Positions 11,834 through 18,976 of a stretch of DNA of 49,533 nucleotides are shown here, piece by piece. The number at the start of each line of letters is the position of its first letter. Position 1 is the first letter of the stretch. Under the pieces are notes generated by a model, which worked only from the letters and a program-made list of their open reading frames with translations, made no database searches and was not told where the DNA came from. The stretch lies in assembly GCA_023473795.1 (NCBI GenBank), contig JAMCYS010000075.1, positions 1-49,533 on the forward strand. The letters are read 5' to 3'. The stretch comes from Chloroflexota bacterium (GTDB lineage: Bacteria > Chloroflexota > UBA6077 > FW602-bin22 > JAMCYS01). A program made the translations under genes and the position numbers.

Positions 11834-12792
11834 AGCAGTACTTTGCCGGTGGTCTGCCGCGCGGCGAGCCGCCGGTGAGCCTCTGGCGCTTCTGCCAGGG
11901 GCAGCTCGGCGCCAATGTCCACCTTGACCGCCCCGGAAGTCACCCACTCAAGGACCGTGCTGGCGCGCCAGACAAGTTCCTGCCGTGAAGCCACATAGTT
12001 GCCCAACGTGGGCCTGGTCAGGAACAAAGACCCCTTGGCGTTCAACAACTGCGGGCTAATAGGCGGCACGGGACCGCTGGCTTGCCCAAACAGGACCATG
12101 TAGCCCCTCGCCGCTAAGCAATCCAGACTCCGGTCGAACGTGTCTCTGCCCACTGAGTCGTAGACCACCTGGAGTCCTGTCCCATCGCTGAACCGTTTGG
12201 CGGCCTCGACGAAGTCCTGCTTGGTGTAGTTGATGGCCTCGTCGGCACCAAGCGCTCGCGCCAGCGCCACCTTCTCTTCAGTTCCCGCGGTGGCGAGGAC
12301 GCGGGCGCCACGGTGCTTGGCCATCTGCACGAGCAGCTGCCCCACCCCGCCGGCAGCGGCGTGCACGAGGCAGGCATCTCCCGGCTTGAGAGGATAAGTG
12401 CTGTGGCTGAGGTAGTGCGCGGTCATACCCTGCAGCATGGTGGCCGCCGCCAGACGGTAGTCCACGCCCTCCGGTAGGACCACCAGCCGGCTCGCCGGCA
12501 CAAGGGCGTACTCGGCATACGAGCCGATGATGTTGGCGTAGGCCACTCGGTCTCCCACGCGCACCTCGCTCACCCCGGAGCCAATGGCCACTACTTCCCC
12601 AGCGCCCTCGTTGCCGGCGGTAAACGGGAGGGGCGTCTTGTACTGTCCCAACCGCTGGTAAATGTCGATGAAGTTCACGCCGCTGACGGCAAGCCTCAGC
12701 AAAGCCTGTCCCTCGCCAGGCTCTGGCCGCGGCACATCCTCAAGGCGCATCACCTCGGGACCACCATAGTCGTGTACCCTGACGGCTCGCAT
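11824..12792 (-). CDS. qor: NADPH:quinone oxidoreductase (zinc-free MDR family)
   Basis: 322 residues of the medium-chain dehydrogenase/reductase fold without the zinc-binding Cys residues. N-terminal GroES-like domain (GVNFIDIYQRLGQYKTPLPFTAGNEGAGEV, split over residues ~40-70), nucleotide loop HAAAGGVGQLLVQMAK near residue 145, and ATAGTEEKVALARALGADEAINY. These match quinone oxidoreductase Qor. It would reduce quinones or enones with NADPH in the cytoplasm. The ATG is preceded by AGGAGCAGGGGG. Convergent with the amidohydrolase and about 55 bases after the glycosyltransferase gene. Confidence 0.92.
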   Translation of the reverse strand: MRAVRVHDYGGPEVMRLEDVPRPEPGEGQALLRLAVSGVNFIDIYQRLGQYKTPLPFTAGNEGAGEVVAIGSGVSEVRVGDRVAYANIIGSYAEYALVPASRLVVLPEGVDYRLAAATMLQGMTAHYLSHSTYPLKPGDACLVHAAAGGVGQLLVQMAKHRGARVLATAGTEEKVALARALGADEAINYTKQDFVEAAKRFSDGTGLQVVYDSVGRDTFDRSLDCLAARGYMVLFGQASGPVPPISPQLLNAKGSLFLTRPTLGNYVASRQELVWRASTVLEWVTSGAVKVDIGAELPLAEAPEAHRRLAARQTTGKVLLAI

Positions 12793-12847
12793 AGTAACCC
12801 CCTGCTCCTAGCGCTATTCACCCATGTATGTTATAGCGCCAAAATAC

Positions 12848-14485
12848 TCACTTGGGGGTCGGGTCGTAGTGGCCCCGCGGTCGCTGGCCAAACATGTAGG
12901 CAGTGGACGTCTTCAGACCGGCACCCGAGGACATGATAGGGACGTAAACCGAGAAGGCCGCCCAAAATAGCGCCAGCTCCACGATCTGTCGCCAGAACGG
13001 CACTCGTTGCCGCATCAAGTCCTCGGTGTTCCAGAGGAGCAGGAAAGAGGCAAGACTAACTAGACTGCCTACCGCCAGGATGATGGTCAGCACCCACGTC
13101 ACCAGCCCCGCCAGAATGCCAGTCCCCCCGTGGCTCTGTAGCAGGAGGACAGCCGTGGCCGCCAGAGGTCCTGCGCCCGGCAGTACGGTCAGGGTGTCGC
13201 GTTCCACACCGTCCTTCAGCTTGCGCAGGAAGAGGCGCGGTTTGCGGTGCAGAGCCGTCTCGACAACTTCGTCCAGCGGTCCCTCGCGCCAGCGCGCGCT
13301 CTGCCTGAATAGAGCGCGATAGCTCCGCAGATAGGCAGCGACGCGCTCGCGCCACGTACGTCGTGGGCCCACCACCATCACCGGGTATACCCACAAAGGC
13401 AAAGGCAGGCCGACCACCTTGAAGTCGCGCCCATAGCGCATTCCCAAGCGCACCTCGACGCCGGAATCCTGGCTGTGCGAGTTGGTGGGCCAGAAGTCGA
13501 CGCTTCTCAAGAGCGCCAGGCTGGCCGCCGCCCCAGTGAAGGCAATCTCTGGCTTGCGGTTCCAGCCCAGAGTGAGGACCGAACTGCCCAGGGCAGCCAG
13601 GCGACTGTGCAACGGGGCGTGCCAGTAGCTGGTGGTAAACAGGACCACCGGCTGGTAGGCGTGGCGGTGGCGCATCTTATCGGTAGCATAGTGATATGCC
13701 AGACAGGGCAGGTACTGGGCGTGGAACAACGTATCGCAGTCGAAATCCGCCACTATCTGGTAGTGAGGAGGGAATCCTTCTCGCAGCGCCTCAAGATAGA
13801 GGACCTTGCCGGCGTAGTTCATCGCCGACGACGGCCCAGGTAAGTGGCCGGGGATCTCCGGGTGTCTGATTTGGCGAACGACCAAACGACCGGCGAACTC
13901 GTCGGCGAGCTCGCCCACCAGCGGCGGCGTGATCGGGTCGCCCTCCTCGGTCGCGAACACAACCTCCACGTTATGGAGACGTCCGTCCACCTTCGGCCAA
14001 TTGGAGGCGTAGATGGAGTCGAGGGTCTCGCGCAGCATCTGCCGGTTGCCTTCCCGAAAGGCCCGAATCAGCAGCGTGACTCTGTAGCGTCGCCACTCCT
14101 GGCTGTCCAGCCCCCGCAGGTCTGCCAGCCAGTCCCGCCGACCGGCCCGTAAGACGCGGCGTCGGTTGAACAGAGAGTAGACGCCGAAGTAGAGTAGCCG
14201 GCTGGCGAAGTAAGTAGTGGCCACCGTGACGAATAGTATGCCCAAGAGCGGGTTGAGCAGCGTCAGCCAAATTGGTGCGAGCAGGACGAGCCAGCTGACG
14301 ACGCCTGGCATTGTCTCCCAGAAACGAGTTCCATCCCGCCTCACGGGCCCTTCATCTACCGCCAACTGGCCAACGTCAATTTCCGACTGAGCGTACGACG
14401 CGATTCTCGGTGTCGCCATCTCACGCGCCGGTCTGCCGGCCGTTTCGGCTACTGGTCGCGCGCGACTCAGGCGTTCCCCATCCAT
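12848..14485 (-). CDS. Membrane glycosyltransferase family 2 / cellulose-synthase-like
   Basis: 545 residues from the ATG at 14485, which has AGGGGAGA just upstream; a longer start at 14566 is possible but adds a low-complexity tail. A pair of N-terminal membrane segments (VVSWLVLLAPIWLTLLNPLLGILFV) is followed by a GT-A domain with the DFDCD metal motif, a long acceptor loop, and HSQDSG at the place of the catalytic ED. Two or more C-terminal membrane spans follow, around ILAGLVTWVLTIILAVGSLVS. The processivity motif QxxRW is not obvious. It probably makes or exports a surface polysaccharide. It is divergent from a secreted glycosidase, a pairing common in exopolysaccharide loci. Confidence 0.87.
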   Translation of the reverse strand: MDGERLSRARPVAETAGRPAREMATPRIASYAQSEIDVGQLAVDEGPVRRDGTRFWETMPGVVSWLVLLAPIWLTLLNPLLGILFVTVATTYFASRLLYFGVYSLFNRRRVLRAGRRDWLADLRGLDSQEWRRYRVTLLIRAFREGNRQMLRETLDSIYASNWPKVDGRLHNVEVVFATEEGDPITPPLVGELADEFAGRLVVRQIRHPEIPGHLPGPSSAMNYAGKVLYLEALREGFPPHYQIVADFDCDTLFHAQYLPCLAYHYATDKMRHRHAYQPVVLFTTSYWHAPLHSRLAALGSSVLTLGWNRKPEIAFTGAAASLALLRSVDFWPTNSHSQDSGVEVRLGMRYGRDFKVVGLPLPLWVYPVMVVGPRRTWRERVAAYLRSYRALFRQSARWREGPLDEVVETALHRKPRLFLRKLKDGVERDTLTVLPGAGPLAATAVLLLQSHGGTGILAGLVTWVLTIILAVGSLVSLASFLLLWNTEDLMRQRVPFWRQIVELALFWAAFSVYVPIMSSGAGLKTSTAYMFGQRPRGHYDPTPK

Positions 14486-14711
14486 AGATTCTCCCCTCAG
14501 TCTCCCGACCAAACTGTCCCCGGAGCCTGCCGGATTAGGCAGGATATGTGCCATTTGGCGAGCCACAGGTGTTCCTGTTCCTTGCCGGAGAGACCGCAGT
14601 GTGATAGTCTGGAGCTGGATGTCAGGCCGGCTGCCTCGCCGGCTCCATGCCCATTCCGCTGCCCAGCTCCTGATCCGGCGCCTCGCATCGCTTTCGCCTG
14701 GGGGTGGGGAA

Positions 14712-16250
14712 GTGGCACGCAGGTGGTTCTACTTGCCGCTCGTTCTCAGCCTACTACTGGTCGGTTTCGTGCAACCGCGGAGCGACGTCGGGCATCAGCC
14801 TTTGGAAAACCACACCACCCTCACTAGAGTCGCTCCGGTCGATAGCCAACTTAGGCCCACCGCAACGGGCCGAGCCGTGCTTTGGGCCAACGATCGACCG
14901 TTCTTTCCTGTCGGCGTCACCTACCACTTCACCCGCCAGCAGGGAGAGTGGGATGCGGACTTGAAGCTGATGCAGGACATGGGCCTAAACACGGTACGCG
15001 CGGACTTCGCTTGGCGCGACATCGTCCCCACCTGGGAAGGGAGGTACAACTTCGCCGTTCTGGACCAGTTTCTCGACAAGGCAGCGCAGTACGGATTATA
15101 TGTCGTGCCCGTCTTCTCGTACGCCACGGGCGATATCAACACTCCTTGGTGGTTCTGGCTTTTCTACCGCGGCTGGGGGGCGGTTGGCGCGGATGGCTGG
15201 CGGCCCTTCGGCGACTGGCCAAGCATGAACAGCGCCGACTACCGGCGCCTGTTTTCGGAGTACGTATCCCAGACAGTGCGCCACCTAAGCCAGCATCCGG
15301 CCGTGTTGGCCTATCAGGTGATGAACGAGCCGCATTATCCGCCAGAGCCGCTCAGCGACTACAGCGACGCTGCGCTGAAGGCGTTCCGCCAGTGGGCAAG
15401 GGACAATCACCAGTCGTTGCAGGACCTCAACGGCTCCTGGGACAGCGACTATCGTTCCTTCGCGGACATCGTGCCCCCCCAGTTGACCAGCCAGGGGGCG
15501 GACTGGTCAACGCTTCTCTGGCAGGACTGGCGCAAGTTCGCCTACGAGAGCGTCGCTTCTTTCGTAGGCTATATTGCCACGGTAGTGCGGCAAGCCGATG
15601 GCCAGAAACACGCGATTCTGGTATCGGAAATGACGTGGTGGTGGTGGGGTGAAGAGCCGGCGACGGCGGTGTCCCCGGAGTACGTCTACGACGCAGCCGA
15701 CGTAGTCGGCTTCGACGTCTATCCGGAAAGCGGCGCGCACGCCGACTATTACGGACTGAACGTGGACTTGCTGCAGCGGATCTGGCAGAAGCCCGTCTGG
15801 GCAATGGAGGTCAACCGCAAGGACGGCAATCCCACCGCGGGCGAGATACGAGCCTTCGTCGCCTCGGCGGTCGAACGCGGGGCGACTGGTATCTTCTACT
15901 TTGAATGGCGCGACACCTGGAGCGATGGCGGAGCCTACGGTCTGCTGGACACCCGTGGCAACCCCAAGCCGCAGTTCTACGCTTTCGCGGACACGGTCGA
16001 TTGGCTGCGCCGCCAAGCCGACCGCTTGGTTTCAGGGCAGGTGTCGCCGCCCGATGCGTACGTGGTTTGGTCATCAGAGGCCATCGCCATCACAGCCGGG
16101 GATAAATCACCCGCGCACGATGTCTTCCAGACCGCCAGCAAGCTGCTGCGGCGTGGCCTGCGGGTAGGCATCCTCCCCGAAGCGCAGGCGCTGGCGGTGG
16201 GACTAAATCCGACCGCGGGTGTGTTCTACGGTCAAGCGGGAGCGCGATGA
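14712..16250 (+). CDS. Secreted glycoside hydrolase, GH42/GH5-like (clan GH-A)
   Basis: 512 residues from the GTG at 14712, preceded by GGGGTGGGGA. Residues 2-24 (ARRWFYLPLVLSLLLVGF) form a signal peptide or membrane anchor. The (beta/alpha)8 domain has the GH42-like opening (LWANDRPFFPVGVTYH, MGLNTVRADFAW). The acid/base Glu lies in QVMNEPHY (about residue 206) and the likely nucleophile Glu in VWAMEVN (about 366), then GIFYFEWRDTW. It acts outside the membrane on a beta-linked glycan; linkage unknown. It overlaps the next small membrane gene by four bases (ATGA) and is divergent from the glycosyltransferase. Confidence 0.88.
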   Translation: MARRWFYLPLVLSLLLVGFVQPRSDVGHQPLENHTTLTRVAPVDSQLRPTATGRAVLWANDRPFFPVGVTYHFTRQQGEWDADLKLMQDMGLNTVRADFAWRDIVPTWEGRYNFAVLDQFLDKAAQYGLYVVPVFSYATGDINTPWWFWLFYRGWGAVGADGWRPFGDWPSMNSADYRRLFSEYVSQTVRHLSQHPAVLAYQVMNEPHYPPEPLSDYSDAALKAFRQWARDNHQSLQDLNGSWDSDYRSFADIVPPQLTSQGADWSTLLWQDWRKFAYESVASFVGYIATVVRQADGQKHAILVSEMTWWWWGEEPATAVSPEYVYDAADVVGFDVYPESGAHADYYGLNVDLLQRIWQKPVWAMEVNRKDGNPTAGEIRAFVASAVERGATGIFYFEWRDTWSDGGAYGLLDTRGNPKPQFYAFADTVDWLRRQADRLVSGQVSPPDAYVVWSSEAIAITAGDKSPAHDVFQTASKLLRRGLRVGILPEAQALAVGLNPTAGVFYGQAGAR

Positions 16251-16525
16251 CGCCAGCCGATTTGATTGCCAATCTGCCTGCTTGGCTGGTAATCTCTCTA
16301 GTTCTAGGCGCGGCCCTGGGCTGCGGCTATAAAAGTCTCTGGCCACGGTCGGCGCCGAACCTGACCTGCGCGGTCTTCCTGTGGTCGGTCGGCCTCGTGT
16401 TCGGTCACCTGCTAAGCGTCGTGGGTGAACTCCCCGGCTGGCGTTTGGGCGCCCTCTACCCAGTGCCCGGTCTGGCTATCGGCCTCTTGCTGGTGCTAAT
16501 TGCCAAGCGGCGGCAGGTATGCTAA
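16247..16525 (+). CDS. Small integral membrane protein
   Basis: 92 residues with three likely transmembrane segments (LPAWLVISLVLGAALGCG, CAVFLWSVGLVFGHLLSVV, VPGLAIGLLLVLIA) and a basic C-terminal tail KRRQVC. The ATG overlaps the TGA of the glycosidase, so it is translationally coupled. No family recognised; an accessory to the glycan-processing pair is possible. Confidence 0.75.
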   Translation: MTPADLIANLPAWLVISLVLGAALGCGYKSLWPRSAPNLTCAVFLWSVGLVFGHLLSVVGELPGWRLGALYPVPGLAIGLLLVLIAKRRQVC

Positions 16526-16668
16526 TATTCGAGGTAGCGTGCGCCGCCTGAGCCGATGGATGTACTATGCTCAGTGTTACCCCTCCGGCCAATGGGCGGG
16601 CGGCGTTCCGGCCCGCGCCGGGCCAGCGTCATCCGCCGGCTGTGGCGAAGCCTGGAGGTGGCCAGAGA

Positions 16669-16953
16669 ATGCTCGAAGGCTTCAGGGACATCCTGATAGT
16701 CGTGCTCTTCTTCCTTCTCGTCGTCGTCATCGCCCTCCTCGCGGTTCTGATTCTGCAGGTGTACCAGTTGGTCCGTATGGTCCGCGGCGAGGTCGCGCCT
16801 ATTTTGGACTCGATGAAGCGGACCTCCACCACAGTGAGGGGAACGGCTGAGTTCGTCGGCGAAACTACAGTCATCCCACTCATCCGCGTAGTCAGCACCC
16901 TGGCCGCCGCGGTCAGATTCGTGCGTGCCTTTCTCGGCCTTACCAACCGCTAG
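16669..16953 (+). CDS. DUF948-like membrane-anchored protein
   Basis: 94 residues from the ATG at 16669, with GGAGG at 16654-16658; the open frame extends upstream but without a ribosome site. One N-terminal membrane helix (ILIVVLFFLLVVVIALLAVLIL) is followed by an amphipathic stretch EVAPILDSMKRTSTTVRGTAEFV like the DUF948 general stress-protein family. It precedes a YtxH protein; these two families are often neighbours in Firmicutes and Chloroflexota. Role in envelope stress is an inference. Confidence 0.78.
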   Translation: MLEGFRDILIVVLFFLLVVVIALLAVLILQVYQLVRMVRGEVAPILDSMKRTSTTVRGTAEFVGETTVIPLIRVVSTLAAAVRFVRAFLGLTNR

Positions 16954-16988
16954 CGGCGGCGTTTGCCGCCGACAAGGGGGATGCGATT

Positions 16989-17300
16989 TTGGCAACAGAC
17001 AGAGCAGGCAGCTTCTTGGTTGGCTTGGTATTGGGCGGGGCCGTGGGCGCCGCTCTCGCCTACTTGATGGCCCCTCGGCCGGGCGATGAGATACGCTCGG
17101 ACTTGGTGACGCGCGGCATCGAACTGAAACAGCAAGCAGAAGGGGTCGTGGACCAAGTGATTGAGAAGGGGCGCGTGGCCGTAGAAGAGCAGCGCAGCCG
17201 CTTCCAGCAGGCTATCGCCGAGGGCAAAGAGGCGTCGGCCCGTACCAGGTCCGACCTGCTCAAACGGTACGAGCAGGCAAAGGAGCAAGGTAAGGCCTGA
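16989..17300 (+). CDS. YtxH domain protein
   Basis: 103 residues starting at a TTG with AAGGGGG eight bases upstream. The glycine-rich membrane helix FLVGLVLGGAVGAALAYLMAPRPGDEIR is the YtxH signature: GxxxGxxxG helix, then APxxGxExR. A charged helical tail, probably coiled coil, follows (residues ~45-100). Single-pass membrane protein, stress-linked in Bacillus. Second gene of a two-gene unit with the DUF948-like protein. Confidence 0.88.
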   Translation: MATDRAGSFLVGLVLGGAVGAALAYLMAPRPGDEIRSDLVTRGIELKQQAEGVVDQVIEKGRVAVEEQRSRFQQAIAEGKEASARTRSDLLKRYEQAKEQGKA

Positions 17301-17438
17301 GCCAAGATCAAGCGGCTAACGGCAGGACGGACGGCACGGCCCGTACCGCCCTGCCAGGTCGCATCGTCCGATCCATCCGATTTCTAGCCTCACCCTGGAT
17401 GAACCCCCAGTCCACCGCTTGCCCCCAAAGGCACCGGC

Positions 17439-17672
17439 TTGGACAGTGAGAAAAGAGACAGAATGCTGGAGAACTACGGCACCCCGAACCCGATTGGCAC
17501 GGACACGATAGAAGTCGTCTGCCGCAACTGCGGGCGTACCCGTCGCGCGGTGCGTGTAGTGGCGAGGATGTTACCGATGGACGAGCAGGGGCGAGCGTAC
17601 ACAGAAGTCTGCCACGAATGTCTGAACGAGGAGCGGCTGGTGCACCGCAAGGGCCGCGCTAGGACGCCGTAG
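17439..17672 (+). CDS. Small zinc-ribbon protein
   Basis: 77 residues with two CxxC knuckles, VCRNCGR (about 28-33) and CHECLN (about 58-62), spaced as in a zinc ribbon, plus basic patches RRAVRVVAR. The start is a TTG at 17439 with AAAGG upstream; an internal ATG at 17463 is also possible. Function unknown; nucleic-acid or protein binding is likely. Its 3' end overlaps the convergent small Cys-rich gene. Confidence 0.7.
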   Translation: MDSEKRDRMLENYGTPNPIGTDTIEVVCRNCGRTRRAVRVVARMLPMDEQGRAYTEVCHECLNEERLVHRKGRARTP

Positions 17673-17895
17673 CAGCCGCGTTGGCGCCCCGCTTCTGCGC
17701 CGCACTCCGCCGCCAGCAGCCTCGCTTGCTGGCGATGCACTTCTCTTGTTCTTCACGTGTGAGCGGCGGCGTGCCCCGCAGGCAGTAGATCTGGTACAGG
17801 GTTTCGCCGTCGTCCACCGTCCAGTTCTCCCTGTAGTAGTCGCAGCCGGTCGGGAAGCGCCGCATGTTGATGGAGTCGCGGAACGTGATGACCAC
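17659..17895 (-). CDS. Small conserved Cys-containing protein of unknown function
   Basis: 78 residues beginning at a GTG preceded by GGGGGTGT. Core features are RRFPTGCDYYRENW, TVDDGETLYQIYCLRGTPP and EEQEKCIASKRGCWR, with four Cys residues. The pattern looks conserved rather than random, and I associate it with small proteins of Chloroflexota genomes; that is recollection, not a search result. The four Cys could bind a metal. The tail after CWR is low-complexity. A minus-strand TGCTAGAAT element lies 50 bases upstream. Confidence 0.7.
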   Translation of the reverse strand: MVITFRDSINMRRFPTGCDYYRENWTVDDGETLYQIYCLRGTPPLTREEQEKCIASKRGCWRRSAAQKRGANAAATAS

Positions 17896-17944
17896 ACCCC
17901 CTAGGAATACGCCCTCTCCGTCGTAAAGCGGAGGGGACGGCTCA

Positions 17945-17953
17945 ATTCTAGCA
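17945..17953 (-). promoter_or_regulatory. Extended -10 element (TGCTAGAAT)
   Basis: Minus-strand TGCTAGAAT located 50 bases before the small Cys-containing gene. No recognisable -35. It matches the TGCTATAAT type seen repeatedly in this window. Confidence 0.5.
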
Positions 17954-18011
17954 CGGCTGCCGGCTCGCCGCCAGTGGATCTCGTCTCCCTTGAAAGTGGC
18001 AAGCAGGCTCC

Positions 18012-18827
18012 CTAATTCGAGGCCCCCTCCTTACGGAACATAAGGCAGTACTGGTGGTGCCTGTTGCCCACCCAGGCCGAGCCTACTCCCAGAGGCAGTA
18101 GCTTCTTGTCGTCCTGAAGCCAGAGCCGCTCGTCCTTGGGCACCCAACGCTGGGATAAGGAACGCACGGTGTCGAAGGCCAGCGGGTAGAGGCGGCCGCC
18201 GGTGTAGACGTTGTTGGTGATCACGGTCAGATAGCCACCCGGCGTCACTACTTCGTGTACTTGATCAAAGACCTGCCGCTGGGCCTCCAGAAACTCCTCA
18301 TAGACGGCGATGTTACCCAGGTCCGCCGCATCCGCGCTGTATTGCGTATCCAACCCCTCTGTGGCGCGCCCACGCTGTCGCAGACTGCGGCGATGCAGCT
18401 GATTCCAGTAAGGCGGGCTCGTAATGCAGTAGTCCACGCGCGACACGCCTCGTTCAGCCAGCAACTTGATCAGGTCTCGCGAATTGCCCTTGATGACGAT
18501 TCCCCGCAGACCCTCGGACTGGCCGGTCAGCTCGGCCGCCACCCGTTCCTCCGCAGTCTGGGCATAGCGCGTCTGCAGTTCGACCCCGACCGCGTGCCGC
18601 CCGGTGCGCAGTGCCGCCACGAGAGCGCTGCCCGTGCCCACGAACGGATCCAGCACCCAACCCCCGGGATGGGTGAAGAACGAGACGAACTCGGACACCA
18701 GCGTCTCCGGGAATTTCGCGGGGTGGAGCAGCTCGCCCGGCCGGCGCCGGGGAGGATTGTGCACGAACCAGCTCTTGGTGAATTTGATCCAGGTGCGACC
18801 GTCAAGGTCGTTCAAGCGATTGCCCAT
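18012..18827 (-). CDS. Orphan DNA methyltransferase (N4-cytosine/N6-adenine type)
   Basis: 271 residues from the ATG at 18827; the frame stays open further upstream but would cross the uvrA promoter. Motif order is HPAKFPETLV (motif X-like), then the SAM-binding VLDPFVGTGSALVAAL (motif I), then the catalytic ITSPPYWNQL (motif IV). TSPPY is found in N4-cytosine and some N6-adenine enzymes. No restriction endonuclease or specificity subunit is adjacent, so it looks solitary, perhaps regulatory or part of a lost restriction system. Divergent from uvrA. Confidence 0.87.
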   Translation of the reverse strand: MGNRLNDLDGRTWIKFTKSWFVHNPPRRRPGELLHPAKFPETLVSEFVSFFTHPGGWVLDPFVGTGSALVAALRTGRHAVGVELQTRYAQTAEERVAAELTGQSEGLRGIVIKGNSRDLIKLLAERGVSRVDYCITSPPYWNQLHRRSLRQRGRATEGLDTQYSADAADLGNIAVYEEFLEAQRQVFDQVHEVVTPGGYLTVITNNVYTGGRLYPLAFDTVRSLSQRWVPKDERLWLQDDKKLLPLGVGSAWVGNRHHQYCLMFRKEGASN

Positions 18828-18928
18828 GGCCAGCAAGATAGCAAGTAATCCGCCTGCTGTCAAACCGGACAAGTTGGCGTACAGCTTGCTATATTGCTTG
18901 TTGCCGGCAGCAGCACCCCGTCCTCCTG

Positions 18929-18937
18929 TGATATAAT
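18929..18937 (+). promoter_or_regulatory. Extended -10 element (TGATATAAT) for uvrA
   Basis: TGATATAAT ends 39 bases before the uvrA ATG. No matching -35 is seen at 17 bases; the TG extension may compensate. No LexA-type operator recognised nearby. Confidence 0.5.
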
Positions 18938-18976
18938 TCCCGATTGATCCACTTCGCCAGGGAAGATCGGCAAAGT

